From assembly GCA_965221405.1 (NCBI GenBank), contig CBDCSE010000002.1, positions 2,790,001 to 2,854,000 of the forward strand: a DNA stretch of 64,000 nt, in the 5' to 3' direction. Below, piece after piece: positions 16,990 to 26,308 of this stretch. The notes below the pieces were generated by a model. The model searched no databases. It saw nothing but the letters and a program-made list of their open reading frames with translations, and had not been told where the DNA came from. The translations under genes were made by a program, and so were the position numbers. The stretch comes from JAPOUP01 sp965221405. Its GTDB lineage: Bacteria > Pseudomonadota > Alphaproteobacteria > Rhodobacterales > Rhodobacteraceae. The first letter of the stretch is position 1. Each line of letters begins with the position of its first letter.

Positions 16990-18372
16990 TCAGATGTCGA
17001 GAAGCTTCGGGAGCGCGGCGAGTAAGGCCCGTGCGCCCTGGCCCACTCCGCCCAACGGTCGTCCCGGTGCCGCCCTGTTCTGCCAGCCATAGATGTCGAA
17101 GTGCGCATAGCGCCTCGTATTGGTGACGAATCGCCTGAGAAACAGCGCCGCGGTGATGGATCCGGCGAATCCACCGGAAGGAGCGTTGTCGAGATCGGCG
17201 ATCACCGGCTCGATCATGGTCTCGTAGGGATCGTGAAACGGCAATTCCCAGACCGGGTCCGCCGCGGTCGCTCCGCCACCGCTTATCGCATCCGCCACGG
17301 AGGGTTCGGTGGCGAAAAACGGGGCGATGTCCGGGCCGACAGCAACCCGCGCCGCGCCGGTAAGGGTTGCCATGGAGACAATGAGTTCCGGCCGCTCCTC
17401 ATCCGCCAGAGCCAGGGCGTCCGCCAGTACCAGACGGCCTTCGGCATCGGTATTGTTGATCTCCACGGTCAGACCCTTGCGGCTGGCCAGCACGTCCCCC
17501 GGACGCATCGACCGGCCACTTATGGCGTTCTCGACGGCGGGTACCAGAACTCTCAGCCTGAGCCGAAGCCTGAGTGCCATGATCATCCGCGCAAGTCCAA
17601 GCACCGTGGCCGCTCCACCCATGTCCTTTTTCATCAATCCCATGCCTCTGGCCGGTTTGACGTTCAGTCCCCCGGTATCGAAGCAAACTCCCTTGCCGAC
17701 CAGGGTCAGTGCGGGCCCGGCCGCGCCCCAGCGCATGTCAAGGAGCCGCGGGGCGCATGAGGCCGCCCGTCCGACCGCATGGATCATCGGAAAATTCCGC
17801 TCCAGACGATCACCCGAGACCGATTCCATGCCGGCCCCGAACTCCTGCGCCAGGTCCTTGGTGGCCAGTTCCAGTTCCTTTGGTCCCATGTCGCCCGCGG
17901 GCGTATTGATCAGGTTGCGGGTCAGGGCTTCGCCCGCCGCGATCGCCTCAAGCCGCACTCTATCGACCCCCTGCGGTGGCTTGAGTGCCGCACCCGGTGC
18001 CTTGACCTCCCTGTAGCGCCCGAAACGGTAGCGGGAAAGCAGCCAGCCGAGAGCCTGTTCATCGGGATCGAGTCCCTGCAGATCTCCCACGAAATGATAG
18101 ACGCCATCGGGCAACTTCGGCTGGGCTGCGGCGAGCGCGAACCTGACGCGGGTGCGCTGCGCTTCGGTACCGACCCCGACCAGTGCCGCGACGATGTTCC
18201 CGTCTTCGCCTGGAATTATCGCTACGCTTCCAGGGCGGCCGGTAAACCCCAGTCTCTCGATCCATGTCCGCACATGATCCGACTGTCCTGCCGCCCAGTC
18301 GGCGGCTCCGCCGCTGGCGATGACGTGGATCGGTGTCGATGGGGCATCGGCTTGGGCAAATGTCAATGACAT
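16990..18372 (-). CDS. M17 leucyl aminopeptidase family protein
   Basis: 460-residue cytosolic metallo-aminopeptidase that releases N-terminal residues from peptides. The active-site signature NTDAEGRLVLADAL is intact, as is the metal-binding segment KGVCFDTGGLNVKP with the catalytic Lys and KKDMGGAA nearby. It is the first gene of a two-gene unit with the NlpC/P60 gene that starts right after its stop. It diverges from the SRPBCC gene. PepB-like rather than hexameric PepA is likely, given the Rhodobacterales-type N-terminal domain. Confidence 0.93.
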   Translation of the reverse strand: MSLTFAQADAPSTPIHVIASGGAADWAAGQSDHVRTWIERLGFTGRPGSVAIIPGEDGNIVAALVGVGTEAQRTRVRFALAAAQPKLPDGVYHFVGDLQGLDPDEQALGWLLSRYRFGRYREVKAPGAALKPPQGVDRVRLEAIAAGEALTRNLINTPAGDMGPKELELATKDLAQEFGAGMESVSGDRLERNFPMIHAVGRAASCAPRLLDMRWGAAGPALTLVGKGVCFDTGGLNVKPARGMGLMKKDMGGAATVLGLARMIMALRLRLRLRVLVPAVENAISGRSMRPGDVLASRKGLTVEINNTDAEGRLVLADALALADEERPELIVSMATLTGAARVAVGPDIAPFFATEPSVADAISGGGATAADPVWELPFHDPYETMIEPVIADLDNAPSGGFAGSITAALFLRRFVTNTRRYAHFDIYGWQNRAAPGRPLGGVGQGARALLAALPKLLDI

Positions 18373-18575
18373 GGATGATTTCCCGGACTGAAGGAGACTG
18401 TAGGGAACCTAGATCAGGAAATCTCCTGTGGAAACGGAAAAGAACGCCGTCGCGCACCCGGAGCGGTCCCTCGGCGAGAGGTAGCCGGGTTGGATCGATG
18501 CCTTCCGTTACCGTTGCGCATGTGGCATTCGATGGTATATCCTTTCCATGCTCCTCTTGCAGCAAGAGTGCCGTG

Positions 18576-19112
18576 ATGCGGGTTTTACGTGGAATTTCCA
18601 TTCTCGCTGTCGTTGGTGCGGCCATTCTCGCCGCCGTGACCTATGTCCTGCCCCGCGAGGTGACCGTCGAACGCTCCGTGACCATTGAAGCTCCTCCAGA
18701 GGCGATATTTCCGTATGTGAATTCCCTGCGGGCCACCGAGGCCTGGTCGCCCTGGCTTGAGCGTGACCCTGAGGTGAAGCTTGTCTACTCGGGGCCGGAT
18801 TTCGGTGTGGGCAATAGGATGGCTTGGGAAAGCGAGCATCCGCAGGTGGGAAGCGGAACGCAGGAGATCACCGCATCGGTCCTGAACTCACAGGTATGGA
18901 CCGCGCTTGACTTCGGTGCCATGGGGACAGCCCGGGCGAGCTTTGACCTGGAGCCCGACGGAGCCGTGACGGAGTTGACCTGGGGGTTTGTGACGGACAC
19001 CGGAATGAACCCATTCGCACGGTGGATGGGTTTAATGATGGACCGATGGGTGGGTGCTGACTACGAGGCAGGCCTATCCAGACTCAAGGAACTTGTCGAG
19101 AACGGCGTCTGA
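18576..19112 (+). CDS. SRPBCC (START-like) family protein with N-terminal membrane anchor
   Basis: 178 residues: one transmembrane or signal segment (ISILAVVGAAILAAVTYVLP) followed by a START-like hydrophobic-cavity fold opening EVTVERSVTIEAPPEAIFPYVN, with WSPWLERDP typical of the polyketide-cyclase-like group. It probably binds a hydrophobic ligand at the membrane outer face; ligand unknown. Start chosen at ATG 18576, preceded by GTG 18573 in the same frame. It is convergent with asd. Confidence 0.82.
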   Translation: MRVLRGISILAVVGAAILAAVTYVLPREVTVERSVTIEAPPEAIFPYVNSLRATEAWSPWLERDPEVKLVYSGPDFGVGNRMAWESEHPQVGSGTQEITASVLNSQVWTALDFGAMGTARASFDLEPDGAVTELTWGFVTDTGMNPFARWMGLMMDRWVGADYEAGLSRLKELVENGV

Positions 19113-19202
19113 CCGGGTGGATGCTGCCGCAGGCACGGACGCGGAACCGGGTGGCATGTCGGCATTATTTGAACGAAGGGTAGGGGGGCCTAACTCCGCA
19201 TA

Positions 19203-20225
19203 CTATCCCTTACGGAGCACCTCGCGGCCAAGCAGTTCGGCGATCTGCACGGCGTTCAGTGCCGCGCCCTTGCGTAAGTTGTCGCTGACGCACCAGAGGT
19301 TCAGGCCGCTCTCGACCGTCGGATCCTGCCGGATTCGCGAAATGTAGGTTGCATACTCTCCCACGCATTCGACTGGCGTGATGTAGCCACCTTCCTCCCG
19401 TTTGTCGATGACCAGTATGCCCGGTGCCTGACGCAGTATGTCCCGCGCCTCATCCTCATCCAGGAAATCCTCAAACTCTATGTTCAGCGCTTCGGAATGA
19501 CCCACGAAGACCGGCACTCGGACGCAGGTGGCCGTCAGTCTGATCGAGGGATCAAGGATTTTCTTGGTCTCGGCGACCATTTTCCACTCTTCCCTTGTCG
19601 TACCGTCCTCCATGAAGGCGTCGATATGCGGAATCACGTTGAAGGCGATCTGCTTCTGGAACTTTTTGGGTTCCCGCTCCTGACCGGGAACATAGATTCC
19701 CCTGGTCTGTGTCCAGAGTTCATCCATTCCTTCCTTACCGGCACCCGATACCGATTGATAGGTTGACACCACAACGCGCCGGATTTTCGCCCGGTCATGG
19801 AGCGGCTTGAGCGCCACGACCATCTGCGCCGTGGAGCAGTTGGGATTCGCGATGATGCCTCTGTCCAAACAGTTATGGATAGCGCTGGGGTTGACCTCGG
19901 GAACGATCAGGGGAACGTCGGGATCCTGACGATAGAGCGAACTGTTGTCGATCACCATGCAGCCGGTGCTGGCCGCACGGGGCGCGTATTTCCTCGTTGC
20001 GTCCGCACCGACCGCGAAAAGCGCGAGGTCCCAGCCGGAGAAGTCAAATGTCGCGAGATCTCCGGTTTTCACTGTTTCGTCGCCGAAACCGACCTCGGTA
20101 CCCAGGGATGCCCGGGAGGCGAGCGCGGCTATCTTCGAAACGGCGAAACGGCGTTCAGCGAGTATGTTCAGCATTTCGCGGCCCACATTGCCCGTGGCGC
20201 CAGCGACCACGACCCTGTAAGCCAT
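19203..20225 (-). CDS. asd: Aspartate-semialdehyde dehydrogenase
   Basis: 340-residue NADP-dependent enzyme making aspartate-4-semialdehyde from aspartyl phosphate for lysine/diaminopimelate, threonine and methionine synthesis. The Rossmann motif is AGATGNVG (9-16), the catalytic Cys130 is in NPNCSTAQ, the Gln/Ser segment STYQSVSGAGKEG follows and the catalytic His is in FVGHSEAL. Start at ATG 20225 with AAGGAG 8 bases upstream; codons further upstream are not conserved. It stands alone and is convergent with the SRPBCC gene. Confidence 0.96.
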   Translation of the reverse strand: MAYRVVVAGATGNVGREMLNILAERRFAVSKIAALASRASLGTEVGFGDETVKTGDLATFDFSGWDLALFAVGADATRKYAPRAASTGCMVIDNSSLYRQDPDVPLIVPEVNPSAIHNCLDRGIIANPNCSTAQMVVALKPLHDRAKIRRVVVSTYQSVSGAGKEGMDELWTQTRGIYVPGQEREPKKFQKQIAFNVIPHIDAFMEDGTTREEWKMVAETKKILDPSIRLTATCVRVPVFVGHSEALNIEFEDFLDEDEARDILRQAPGILVIDKREEGGYITPVECVGEYATYISRIRQDPTVESGLNLWCVSDNLRKGAALNAVQIAELLGREVLRKG

Positions 20226-20456
20226 GGCGGGATCTCCTTTGCTCGGATGCAGCCTGTTAGCGTAGACTCGCTGGGTCTGAAAGGGATTTGTAACTGTTCG
20301 GGTTCTTTCCCGACTGGCAGTCCCTGTCCACCGGGTTTGTCTGACGATGTGTGCCGCGTTCCCGTCAGCCCGACACCCGGGACGGCGGGGGATGGGCTGC
20401 CTGCGGCGCCGTGCCCTCCGCATGGCCCGACGGATCCCGCCCGCGTGCCCCTCGCT

Positions 20457-20972
20457 TTACGGGCAGCTCTGATCGTACTCCAGCCAGACGGGCCCTGGCA
20501 TGTTGAGGATGTGATCCCGGGCCTGGACGCGCAGCTCTGACCCATCCGATTTCAGCTGTCCCTCCCAGCCGAGCTTCGGCTTTATGGAGCGCCGCTCACC
20601 GCACCAGTTCCCGGGCCGGTTGGGATCATCCATTGCATAGAAGCCGCAGTTCTCCCGCCCGCCGCGGGGATTCAAGCTCCCATCTTCGTTCCTGTAGTGG
20701 GCTTCCCAATCCCTTTTGCCAGCCTTCCAAGCTTCGTCACTATCATAACCAGACACTGACTTAGGCGGTGGAACGGATTTCCCTATATCGGGCTCGAGGG
20801 CGACCAGGTGCCGGGATCGCCAGTTACCGTCATGATTCTGCGTCTTGATTTCTCCCATCACCACCATATTATTTGGGGTGGTGATCTGGACGCAGACCCT
20901 CAGCACCTCTGCCCGATGGTGCTTGTGCAGGTAGTAGGATGGCATCTGTGCGGCATAGGTGCCGTCGATCAT
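20457..20972 (-). CDS. Hypothetical protein, probably secreted, with a frameshift near its signal peptide
   Basis: 171 residues from ATG 20972, not recognised. It has four cysteines (pattern compatible with two disulfides) and no membrane segment. Upstream in the same frame lies PAAQANTTNG, which looks like a signal-peptide cleavage region, while the hydrophobic core SLAAVLVFL and an Arg-rich start from GTG 21076 (MRIPRLRYPG) lie in the adjacent frame. Joining them needs one inserted or removed base around 21000-21008. So the real gene may begin at 21076 and be frameshifted here. Its function cannot be told from the sequence. Confidence 0.5.
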   Translation of the reverse strand: MIDGTYAAQMPSYYLHKHHRAEVLRVCVQITTPNNMVVMGEIKTQNHDGNWRSRHLVALEPDIGKSVPPPKSVSGYDSDEAWKAGKRDWEAHYRNEDGSLNPRGGRENCGFYAMDDPNRPGNWCGERRSIKPKLGWEGQLKSDGSELRVQARDHILNMPGPVWLEYDQSCP

Positions 20973-21313
20973 CCCGTTTGTCGTGTTGGCCTGCGCGGCA
21001 GGAAAACCAGCACGGCCGCCAGAGACGGGCGACAGGGAACGGGACGTCCCGGATACCGAAGGCGAGGGATGCGCACAGGTCCGGGCACAGTCCCGGCCAT
21101 GGCCATTTGCCGGACGCCCCCATGACGCCCGGCCGAAACGGCTGTCAGCCAGCCAACAGAGCCGTTAGTGGGAACTGCTGTCTGGATGGCAAATCATGTT
21201 TACATTGTCGGACTTTTCGTGAACCATGCGCGGCTTCATGGGTGGGGAAACTCGAAGAGATTCCATGAGTTCCTGCCCGCTTCACATCTAGCGAATCTTC
21301 CTGGAGGAACTTC
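20973..21313. other. Upstream region of tctC
   Basis: The left third holds the probable frameshifted signal-peptide codons of the minus-strand gene (21076-20973). The rest precedes tctC: a GGAGGAACTTC ribosome binding site directly before its ATG is clear; no promoter could be assigned with confidence. Confidence 0.5.
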
Positions 21314-22276
21314 ATGACCTTTTCTGTTCGTGCGCTGGGAGTCAGCGCTTTCCTGTTTGGAGCCGCCGGCGCGGCATCGGCCGCTGAGTGCATCGCTCCC
21401 GCCAACCCTGGCGGTGGATGGGACTTCACCTGCCGCCAGATCGGAAAAATCCTGCACGAGATCGGCGCTGTCGACAGCCCGGTCCAGGTGACCAACATGG
21501 CGGGTGGCGGCGGCGGGCTGGCTTACAGCCATGTCGTCAACGAGCGCAATGATGATCCCGATCTCATCGTTGCCGCCTCTTCGGCGACGGCGACCCGCCT
21601 GGCACAGAACGCCTACGCGGGCATGACGGCTGACCAGGTGCGGTTTGTGGGCGCTATCGGCATCGATCCCGGCGTGATCGCCGTCGCCGCTGACAGCCCC
21701 TTCATGTCGCTCAGGGATCTGGTCGAGGCGGCCGTGGCGGACCCTGGCTCGGTCGCTTTCGCAGGCGGTTCCGCGACCGGAGGGTTTGATCACCTCAAAC
21801 CGCTCATGATCCTACAGGAAGGTGGGCTCACGGATATCACCAAGGTCAAATACATCGGTGTCGACGGCGGTGCGGACGCCATCACGCAGACGATAGGTGG
21901 CTTCACGCAGGCCATGACAGGCGATATCTCCGAAATCGTCGGTTTCCTCAAGTCGGGAGAGGTCCGTGCGCTTGCGGTTCTGACCGAGGAGCGTGTCCCG
22001 GGCTTTGAGGACATTCCGACCGCGAGGGAGCAGGGCTACGATGTCGTTGCCGGAAACTGGCGGGGACTATATGTTCCCAAGGGAATCAGCGATGAGCGTT
22101 TCCGGGAATGGGCGGAGAAGCTGGGCCAGGTGGCCGGAAGCGACCAGTGGATGGAGGCCATGGCGGCGAACGGGCTTGCGCCTTTCACCATGGTTGGCGA
22201 TGACTTCCAAGGCTACATCGATAATCTGATCGCGGACATAAACCAGATGTCGAAAGACATCGGTGTGATCCAGTAA
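21314..22276 (+). CDS. tctC: Tripartite tricarboxylate transporter substrate-binding protein
   Basis: 320-residue periplasmic receptor of a TTT system. Signal peptide with ASA cleavage near residue 22, then CIAPANPGGGWDFTCRQIGK, a TctC/Bug-family opening. Domain signatures NMAGGGGGLAY and AVAADSPFMSLRDLVE follow. It captures a carboxylate for the TctA/TctB membrane subunits encoded next. Stop and tctB start share one base (TAATG). The ligand is not set by sequence; the linked atuA/DUF4387 genes suggest a branched or hydroxylated acid. Confidence 0.93.
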   Translation: MTFSVRALGVSAFLFGAAGAASAAECIAPANPGGGWDFTCRQIGKILHEIGAVDSPVQVTNMAGGGGGLAYSHVVNERNDDPDLIVAASSATATRLAQNAYAGMTADQVRFVGAIGIDPGVIAVAADSPFMSLRDLVEAAVADPGSVAFAGGSATGGFDHLKPLMILQEGGLTDITKVKYIGVDGGADAITQTIGGFTQAMTGDISEIVGFLKSGEVRALAVLTEERVPGFEDIPTAREQGYDVVAGNWRGLYVPKGISDERFREWAEKLGQVAGSDQWMEAMAANGLAPFTMVGDDFQGYIDNLIADINQMSKDIGVIQ

Positions 22277-22716
22277 TGGTATCCAACCGGATCTTCGGTC
22301 TGGTTATACTGACTGTGGCGCTCGGGTATGTCCTGAGCGCCACCCAGATACAGATGAGCTTCCTGTCCGATCCGGTCGGGCCACGAACGTTTCCCTATTT
22401 GATCGGCGGTGTGATGGCGCTTTGTGGCGCAACGGTGCTGGTCCGCCCCGATCCCGATCCGGAATGGCCCGGCCCGCGCACGTTCGGCGCGCTCGCGCTG
22501 ACCATCGTTGCGCTGGTGGCCTACGCGTATCTGCTCAAGCCGCTTGGTTTCCTGATTCCCACGGCGCTCGCGGCCGGGTTCCTCAGCTATCAGATATCCT
22601 CACGCCCAGTTCAGGCAATGATCACCGGAGTGGCGCTGTCGGTTGGGCTTTTCCTGTTGTTCAGATACGCTCTGGGACTTGGGCTGTCCGCGGTTCCCAA
22701 GACCTGGCTCGGCTAG
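22276..22716 (+). CDS. tctB: Tripartite tricarboxylate transporter small membrane subunit
   Basis: 146 residues with four predicted membrane helices, typical for TctB: an initial helix (FGLVILTVALGYVLSATQI), the DPVGPRTFPYLIGGVMALCG segment and two C-terminal helices. It is placed between tctC and tctA as usual. Start ATG 22276 overlaps the tctC stop by one base. Confidence 0.9.
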   Translation: MVSNRIFGLVILTVALGYVLSATQIQMSFLSDPVGPRTFPYLIGGVMALCGATVLVRPDPDPEWPGPRTFGALALTIVALVAYAYLLKPLGFLIPTALAAGFLSYQISSRPVQAMITGVALSVGLFLLFRYALGLGLSAVPKTWLG

Positions 22717-22725
22717 AGCCACATT

Positions 22726-24231
22726 ATGGATGTATTCGCGAATCTTGGGCTAGGTTTCGGCATCGCGCTCTCGCCCTTCACGCTTATGCTGGCGGTGATC
22801 GGCTGCATTCTGGGAACGATCATTGGAGCGCTTCCGGGTCTCGGGCCGTCGAATGGCGTCGCGATCCTCATACCGATAACGTTCACGCTGGGACTGGACG
22901 CCACGAGCGCTCTGGTCCTGATGACGTCGGTCTATTACGGCGCGATGTACGGTGGGCGGATTTCGTCGATCCTGCTGAATATTCCGGGTGACGAACCGGC
23001 GTTGATGACGACGCTTGACGGTTATCCCATGGCGAAGAAAGGCCGAGCTGGAGACGCGTTGGTACTGTCCGGCGTCGCGTCGTTTGTCGGAGCGCTGCTG
23101 GCGACGATTGGGTTGATGTTCCTCGCACCACTGCTGTCCCGCGTCGCATATCAGTTTGGCCCGGCGGAATATTTCGCGCTGTATCTCCTGGCGTTCTGCA
23201 CGCTCGGCGGGCTTGCGTCCAGGAATCAGGCAAAGGCGGCAATCGCCTCCTGCATCGGGTTGGGGATCGCCATGATCGGGTTGGACAACACGTCGGGCAT
23301 GCCCCGGCTGACCTTTGGGCACCTGCATCTGATGGATGGGGTGGACTTTCTGGTCGCGATCGTCGGACTGTTCGCTGTTGCCGAGGTGTTTTTCTTCATC
23401 GAAAGCCAGGGCAGGAGCACGTCGATCGGTGTCAGGCTTGAACGGGTAACGGTTCCGGTCAGGGACATTTTCGTCAGTGGGTGGACGATGCTTCGCGCTT
23501 CAGTGGTTGGATTCATCGCTGGCGTACTTCCTGGAGCCGGGGCGTCCCTCGGCTCGTTCCTGGCGTATATGAGCGAGAAATCCATCGCTGGCGAAAAGGG
23601 TGGTTTCGGCACCGGCGTACCCCGGGGCGTCGCCGCGCCCGAGGCCGGCAACAACGCGGCCGCCGGTGGTGCGCTGGTTCCCATGCTTACTCTGGGCGTT
23701 CCCGGTTCCGGTACCACCGCGGTGCTGCTGGCCTTGCTCATGACACTCAACATAACCCCGGGTCCGACACTGTTCACTGACCGGCCGGAAGTGGTCTGGG
23801 GTTTGATCGCTTCCCTTCTGATCGCGAACTTCGTGCTTCTTATGCTGAACGTTCCGCTGGTGCGGATGTTCGTCCACGTGCTGCAGGTTCCGCCCTGGGT
23901 TCTCTTGCCGGGGGTCATGATGGTTTCATTCGTGGGTATCTATTCGCTGTCAGGCAGCTATTTCGACCTGCTGCTGATGGTGGGGTTCGGAGTGCTTGGC
24001 TACCTGCTGCGCAAGCTGGACGTGCCGACGGTGCCGATCATACTCGGCATCCTGCTCGGGAACCATATGGAGGATAGCCTGCGCCGCGCGATGGTCCTGT
24101 CGGATGGCGACTGGACCTTCCTCTTCTCTTCACCGATCGCCATCGGACTCTGGCTCGCGGCGATCGCCGGTTTCGTCGCGCCGATGTTCCTGCGTCCGTT
24201 GCTGCGTAGGTCGAACGCCGGAAGCGGATGA
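22726..24231 (+). CDS. tctA: Tripartite tricarboxylate transporter large permease
   Basis: 501-residue polytopic membrane protein, about 12 helices. The signatures GALPGLGPSNGVAILIP and YYGAMYGGRISSILLNIPGD near the N-terminus and the duplicated GVLPGAGASLGSFLAY with GAALVPMLTLGVPGSGTTA-like segment are diagnostic of TctA. It forms the translocation path with TctB. Its stop overlaps the atuA start (ATGA), so transport and the following enzymes are coupled. Confidence 0.95.
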   Translation: MDVFANLGLGFGIALSPFTLMLAVIGCILGTIIGALPGLGPSNGVAILIPITFTLGLDATSALVLMTSVYYGAMYGGRISSILLNIPGDEPALMTTLDGYPMAKKGRAGDALVLSGVASFVGALLATIGLMFLAPLLSRVAYQFGPAEYFALYLLAFCTLGGLASRNQAKAAIASCIGLGIAMIGLDNTSGMPRLTFGHLHLMDGVDFLVAIVGLFAVAEVFFFIESQGRSTSIGVRLERVTVPVRDIFVSGWTMLRASVVGFIAGVLPGAGASLGSFLAYMSEKSIAGEKGGFGTGVPRGVAAPEAGNNAAAGGALVPMLTLGVPGSGTTAVLLALLMTLNITPGPTLFTDRPEVVWGLIASLLIANFVLLMLNVPLVRMFVHVLQVPPWVLLPGVMMVSFVGIYSLSGSYFDLLLMVGFGVLGYLLRKLDVPTVPIILGILLGNHMEDSLRRAMVLSDGDWTFLFSSPIAIGLWLAAIAGFVAPMFLRPLLRRSNAGSG

Positions 24232-25586
24232 CGGTTCGGGTTCTGGTCCCCTCGGGTGCCCTGGGTCTTGGTTATGACGCCGCGGCTCTGGAGCGTGGAA
24301 TCACCGCCAAACCCGACATAATCGCGATCGATGGAGGCTCCACCGACAGCGGGCCGGCCTATCTCGGACGCGGTGTCAGCAAGTATTCGCGCACGTCGAC
24401 GAAAGCTGAATGGAGGGGGCTTATCGAGGCGGGCGCCGCGGCCGACGTTCCGCTGGTGATCGGCACGGCGGGTACCTGCGGGTCTGACGGGGCGGTTGAC
24501 TGGCTTGTCGGGATCACGGAAGAGATCCTGGTGGAAGCTGGTAGGAGGGGGCGGGTCGCTGTTCTCAAGTCCGGCCAGAGCCCGGCGGATGTCGGACTTG
24601 CGCTCGTGTCCGGCCGAATTACACCGTTAAATCCCGCGCCGGAAATTGACGAAAAGGTTCTTGGTGACTGTGGAAACATCGTCGCGCTGGCCGGTGCCGA
24701 ACAGATCAACGCGGCCCTTGATACCGGTGCCGAAATTATCATCGCCGGGCGAACGACCGACACGGCCATAATCGCCGCGCTTCCATTGGCGCGGGGATGC
24801 CATCCGGGCGGGGCATGGCACGGGGCGAAGATCGGCGAATGCGGTGCGCTGTGCGCGACCAATCCTCAGTCAGGTGTGATCATGCTGGAGTTTGACGGGG
24901 AGGGATTCACCGTCTCGCCGCTGGCGGACGGTGCGTGCGCCACTCCTCATACCGTCTCGGCGCACATGCTCTACGAAAATGCGGATCCATTCATTCTCCA
25001 CGAACCCGGAGGGCACCTTGACGTGACCGATGCGCGTTACAGGGCGCTCGACGCGAAGCGGGTGCGTGTCACCGGGTCCAGATGGGTTCCTTCCGAGCGG
25101 TATGCGGTGAAGCTGGAGGGTGCACGGCGGGTTGGATATCAGTGCGTTATGCTGGCGCTGCTGCGCGACCGGCGATATGTCGAGAACGTCGATGACTGGT
25201 GCTCCGGTGTCCTGTCCGGGTGCAGGGCCAAGGTCTCGACGAGGCTTGGCCTCAAGCCGGAGGAGTTTGACGTCGAACTGCGCGTCATCGGGCGGAACGC
25301 GACGCTGGGCTCATTGGAGAACCGCGTCAACGATGCGGTCGAACTGGGAGTGCTTGGCATAGTAACCGCCGGTTCGCGGGATGCTGTCGACGAAATCGGC
25401 AAGATTCTCAATCCCTATCTGCTGCATCACCCGCTGACCCTCGGTGAGGAGCAGCCTACTTTCGCGTTTCCTTTCTCCCCCGCCGAACTCGAGCGTGGCG
25501 AGGTGTTCGAATTCTGTCTCAACCATGTCATGGAACTGCGGGATCCTATGGAAGCGTTCGATCTGGAGGTTCGCGAGATTGGTTGA
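24228..25586 (+). CDS. AtuA family (DUF1446) acyclic-terpene-utilisation-type protein
   Basis: 452 residues of the AtuA/DUF1446 family, shown by DIIAIDGGSTDSGPAYLG, ALAGAEQINAAL, GRTTDTAIIAALPLARG and HMLYENADPFILHEPGG. AtuA is needed for citronellol/geraniol use in Pseudomonas, but the biochemical reaction is not settled and many homologues are tied to other substrates. Here it is coupled to a TTT transporter upstream and a DUF4387 gene downstream, a recurring cassette for a carboxylic acid. The true substrate is unknown, so I give no gene symbol. Confidence 0.87.
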   Translation: MTVRVLVPSGALGLGYDAAALERGITAKPDIIAIDGGSTDSGPAYLGRGVSKYSRTSTKAEWRGLIEAGAAADVPLVIGTAGTCGSDGAVDWLVGITEEILVEAGRRGRVAVLKSGQSPADVGLALVSGRITPLNPAPEIDEKVLGDCGNIVALAGAEQINAALDTGAEIIIAGRTTDTAIIAALPLARGCHPGGAWHGAKIGECGALCATNPQSGVIMLEFDGEGFTVSPLADGACATPHTVSAHMLYENADPFILHEPGGHLDVTDARYRALDAKRVRVTGSRWVPSERYAVKLEGARRVGYQCVMLALLRDRRYVENVDDWCSGVLSGCRAKVSTRLGLKPEEFDVELRVIGRNATLGSLENRVNDAVELGVLGIVTAGSRDAVDEIGKILNPYLLHHPLTLGEEQPTFAFPFSPAELERGEVFEFCLNHVMELRDPMEAFDLEVREIG

Positions 25587-25884
25587 ACTTGGCCAGATTG
25601 TGGAGAAAGTGCGCAGCAAGAACGCCGGGCCGTTCTGGCTCACCATAGACATATTCTGCGGCACGGCGGAAACGTTCGAACAGGTATGCCATGGAGTCCC
25701 TACCGAACGTCTGGCGAAGCTGTTTGACAGCGATCCCGGCGAGATGAAACGCTTCGAGATCGCGTCATTGAACGTCGTCAAGTTCTCCCTGCCGAGGCCT
25801 GTGGTTCAGGGCAGGTGCGCGGATCGTGATATGCATGGGGCGTCCTATGCCGCGCTCGTCGCTGAAATGGTCGTTGACGGGTAA
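25579..25884 (+). CDS. DUF4387 domain protein
   Basis: About 101 residues: ELGQIVEKVRSKNAGPFWLT, DIFCGTAETFEQV and the C-terminal RDMHGASYAALVAEMVV match DUF4387, commonly the small partner of an AtuA-family protein. Start taken at TTG 25579, which overlaps the atuA stop (TGA 25584-25586); no ATG gives the conserved N-terminus. It probably forms a complex with AtuA; this is inferred from gene pairing. Confidence 0.8.
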   Translation: MVELGQIVEKVRSKNAGPFWLTIDIFCGTAETFEQVCHGVPTERLAKLFDSDPGEMKRFEIASLNVVKFSLPRPVVQGRCADRDMHGASYAALVAEMVVDG

Positions 25885-26308
25885 CGGGGGAAGGGCCGGT
25901 CGTCGCGTCTTATCCGCCCTCCGACCGCCGGATTCCGCATGGGAGCCGCCTCCATTCATCGGCGCCGGGCCTAACCGGCACCTCCGGACGGCGCAGGACC
26001 CCGCCGCCAGCCACGCCCCCCCCTGAAACTGTCTCGGCAGTGTGCTGCCGGCCGGTCTCCCTGATCCGTTCGCGGGTGCGCTGCGTACACGGCATGGGAA
26101 GCTACAGTCACCAATCAGGCCGGGTTACACCCCGGCGCTCGAATCCATCTTGCATCCGCGATCGTATTCCATCAGACTATATCCACATCCACTAAGGTAT
26201 GGGCGAAGGTCGGGCAGGAGGTTTTCGAAATCACTGTTATCGGTTAGCGGCGACGATTCCCGTCGTTACGGTTGGATCCTCTTCCCCGCGCTACAGGGAG
26301 AAAAACAC
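25885..26308. other. Intergenic region before the SAF oxidoreductase
   Basis: About 420 bases, no convincing gene. A C8 run lies at 26018-26025 but no start codon with a ribosome binding site precedes it. A good GGGAG ribosome binding site is found 8-9 bases before the ATG at 26309. Confidence 0.5.

Noticed and set aside
26018..26025. C8 run as a third phase-variable tract
   Set aside because: No ribosome binding site plus start precedes it and no exported gene follows in frame.
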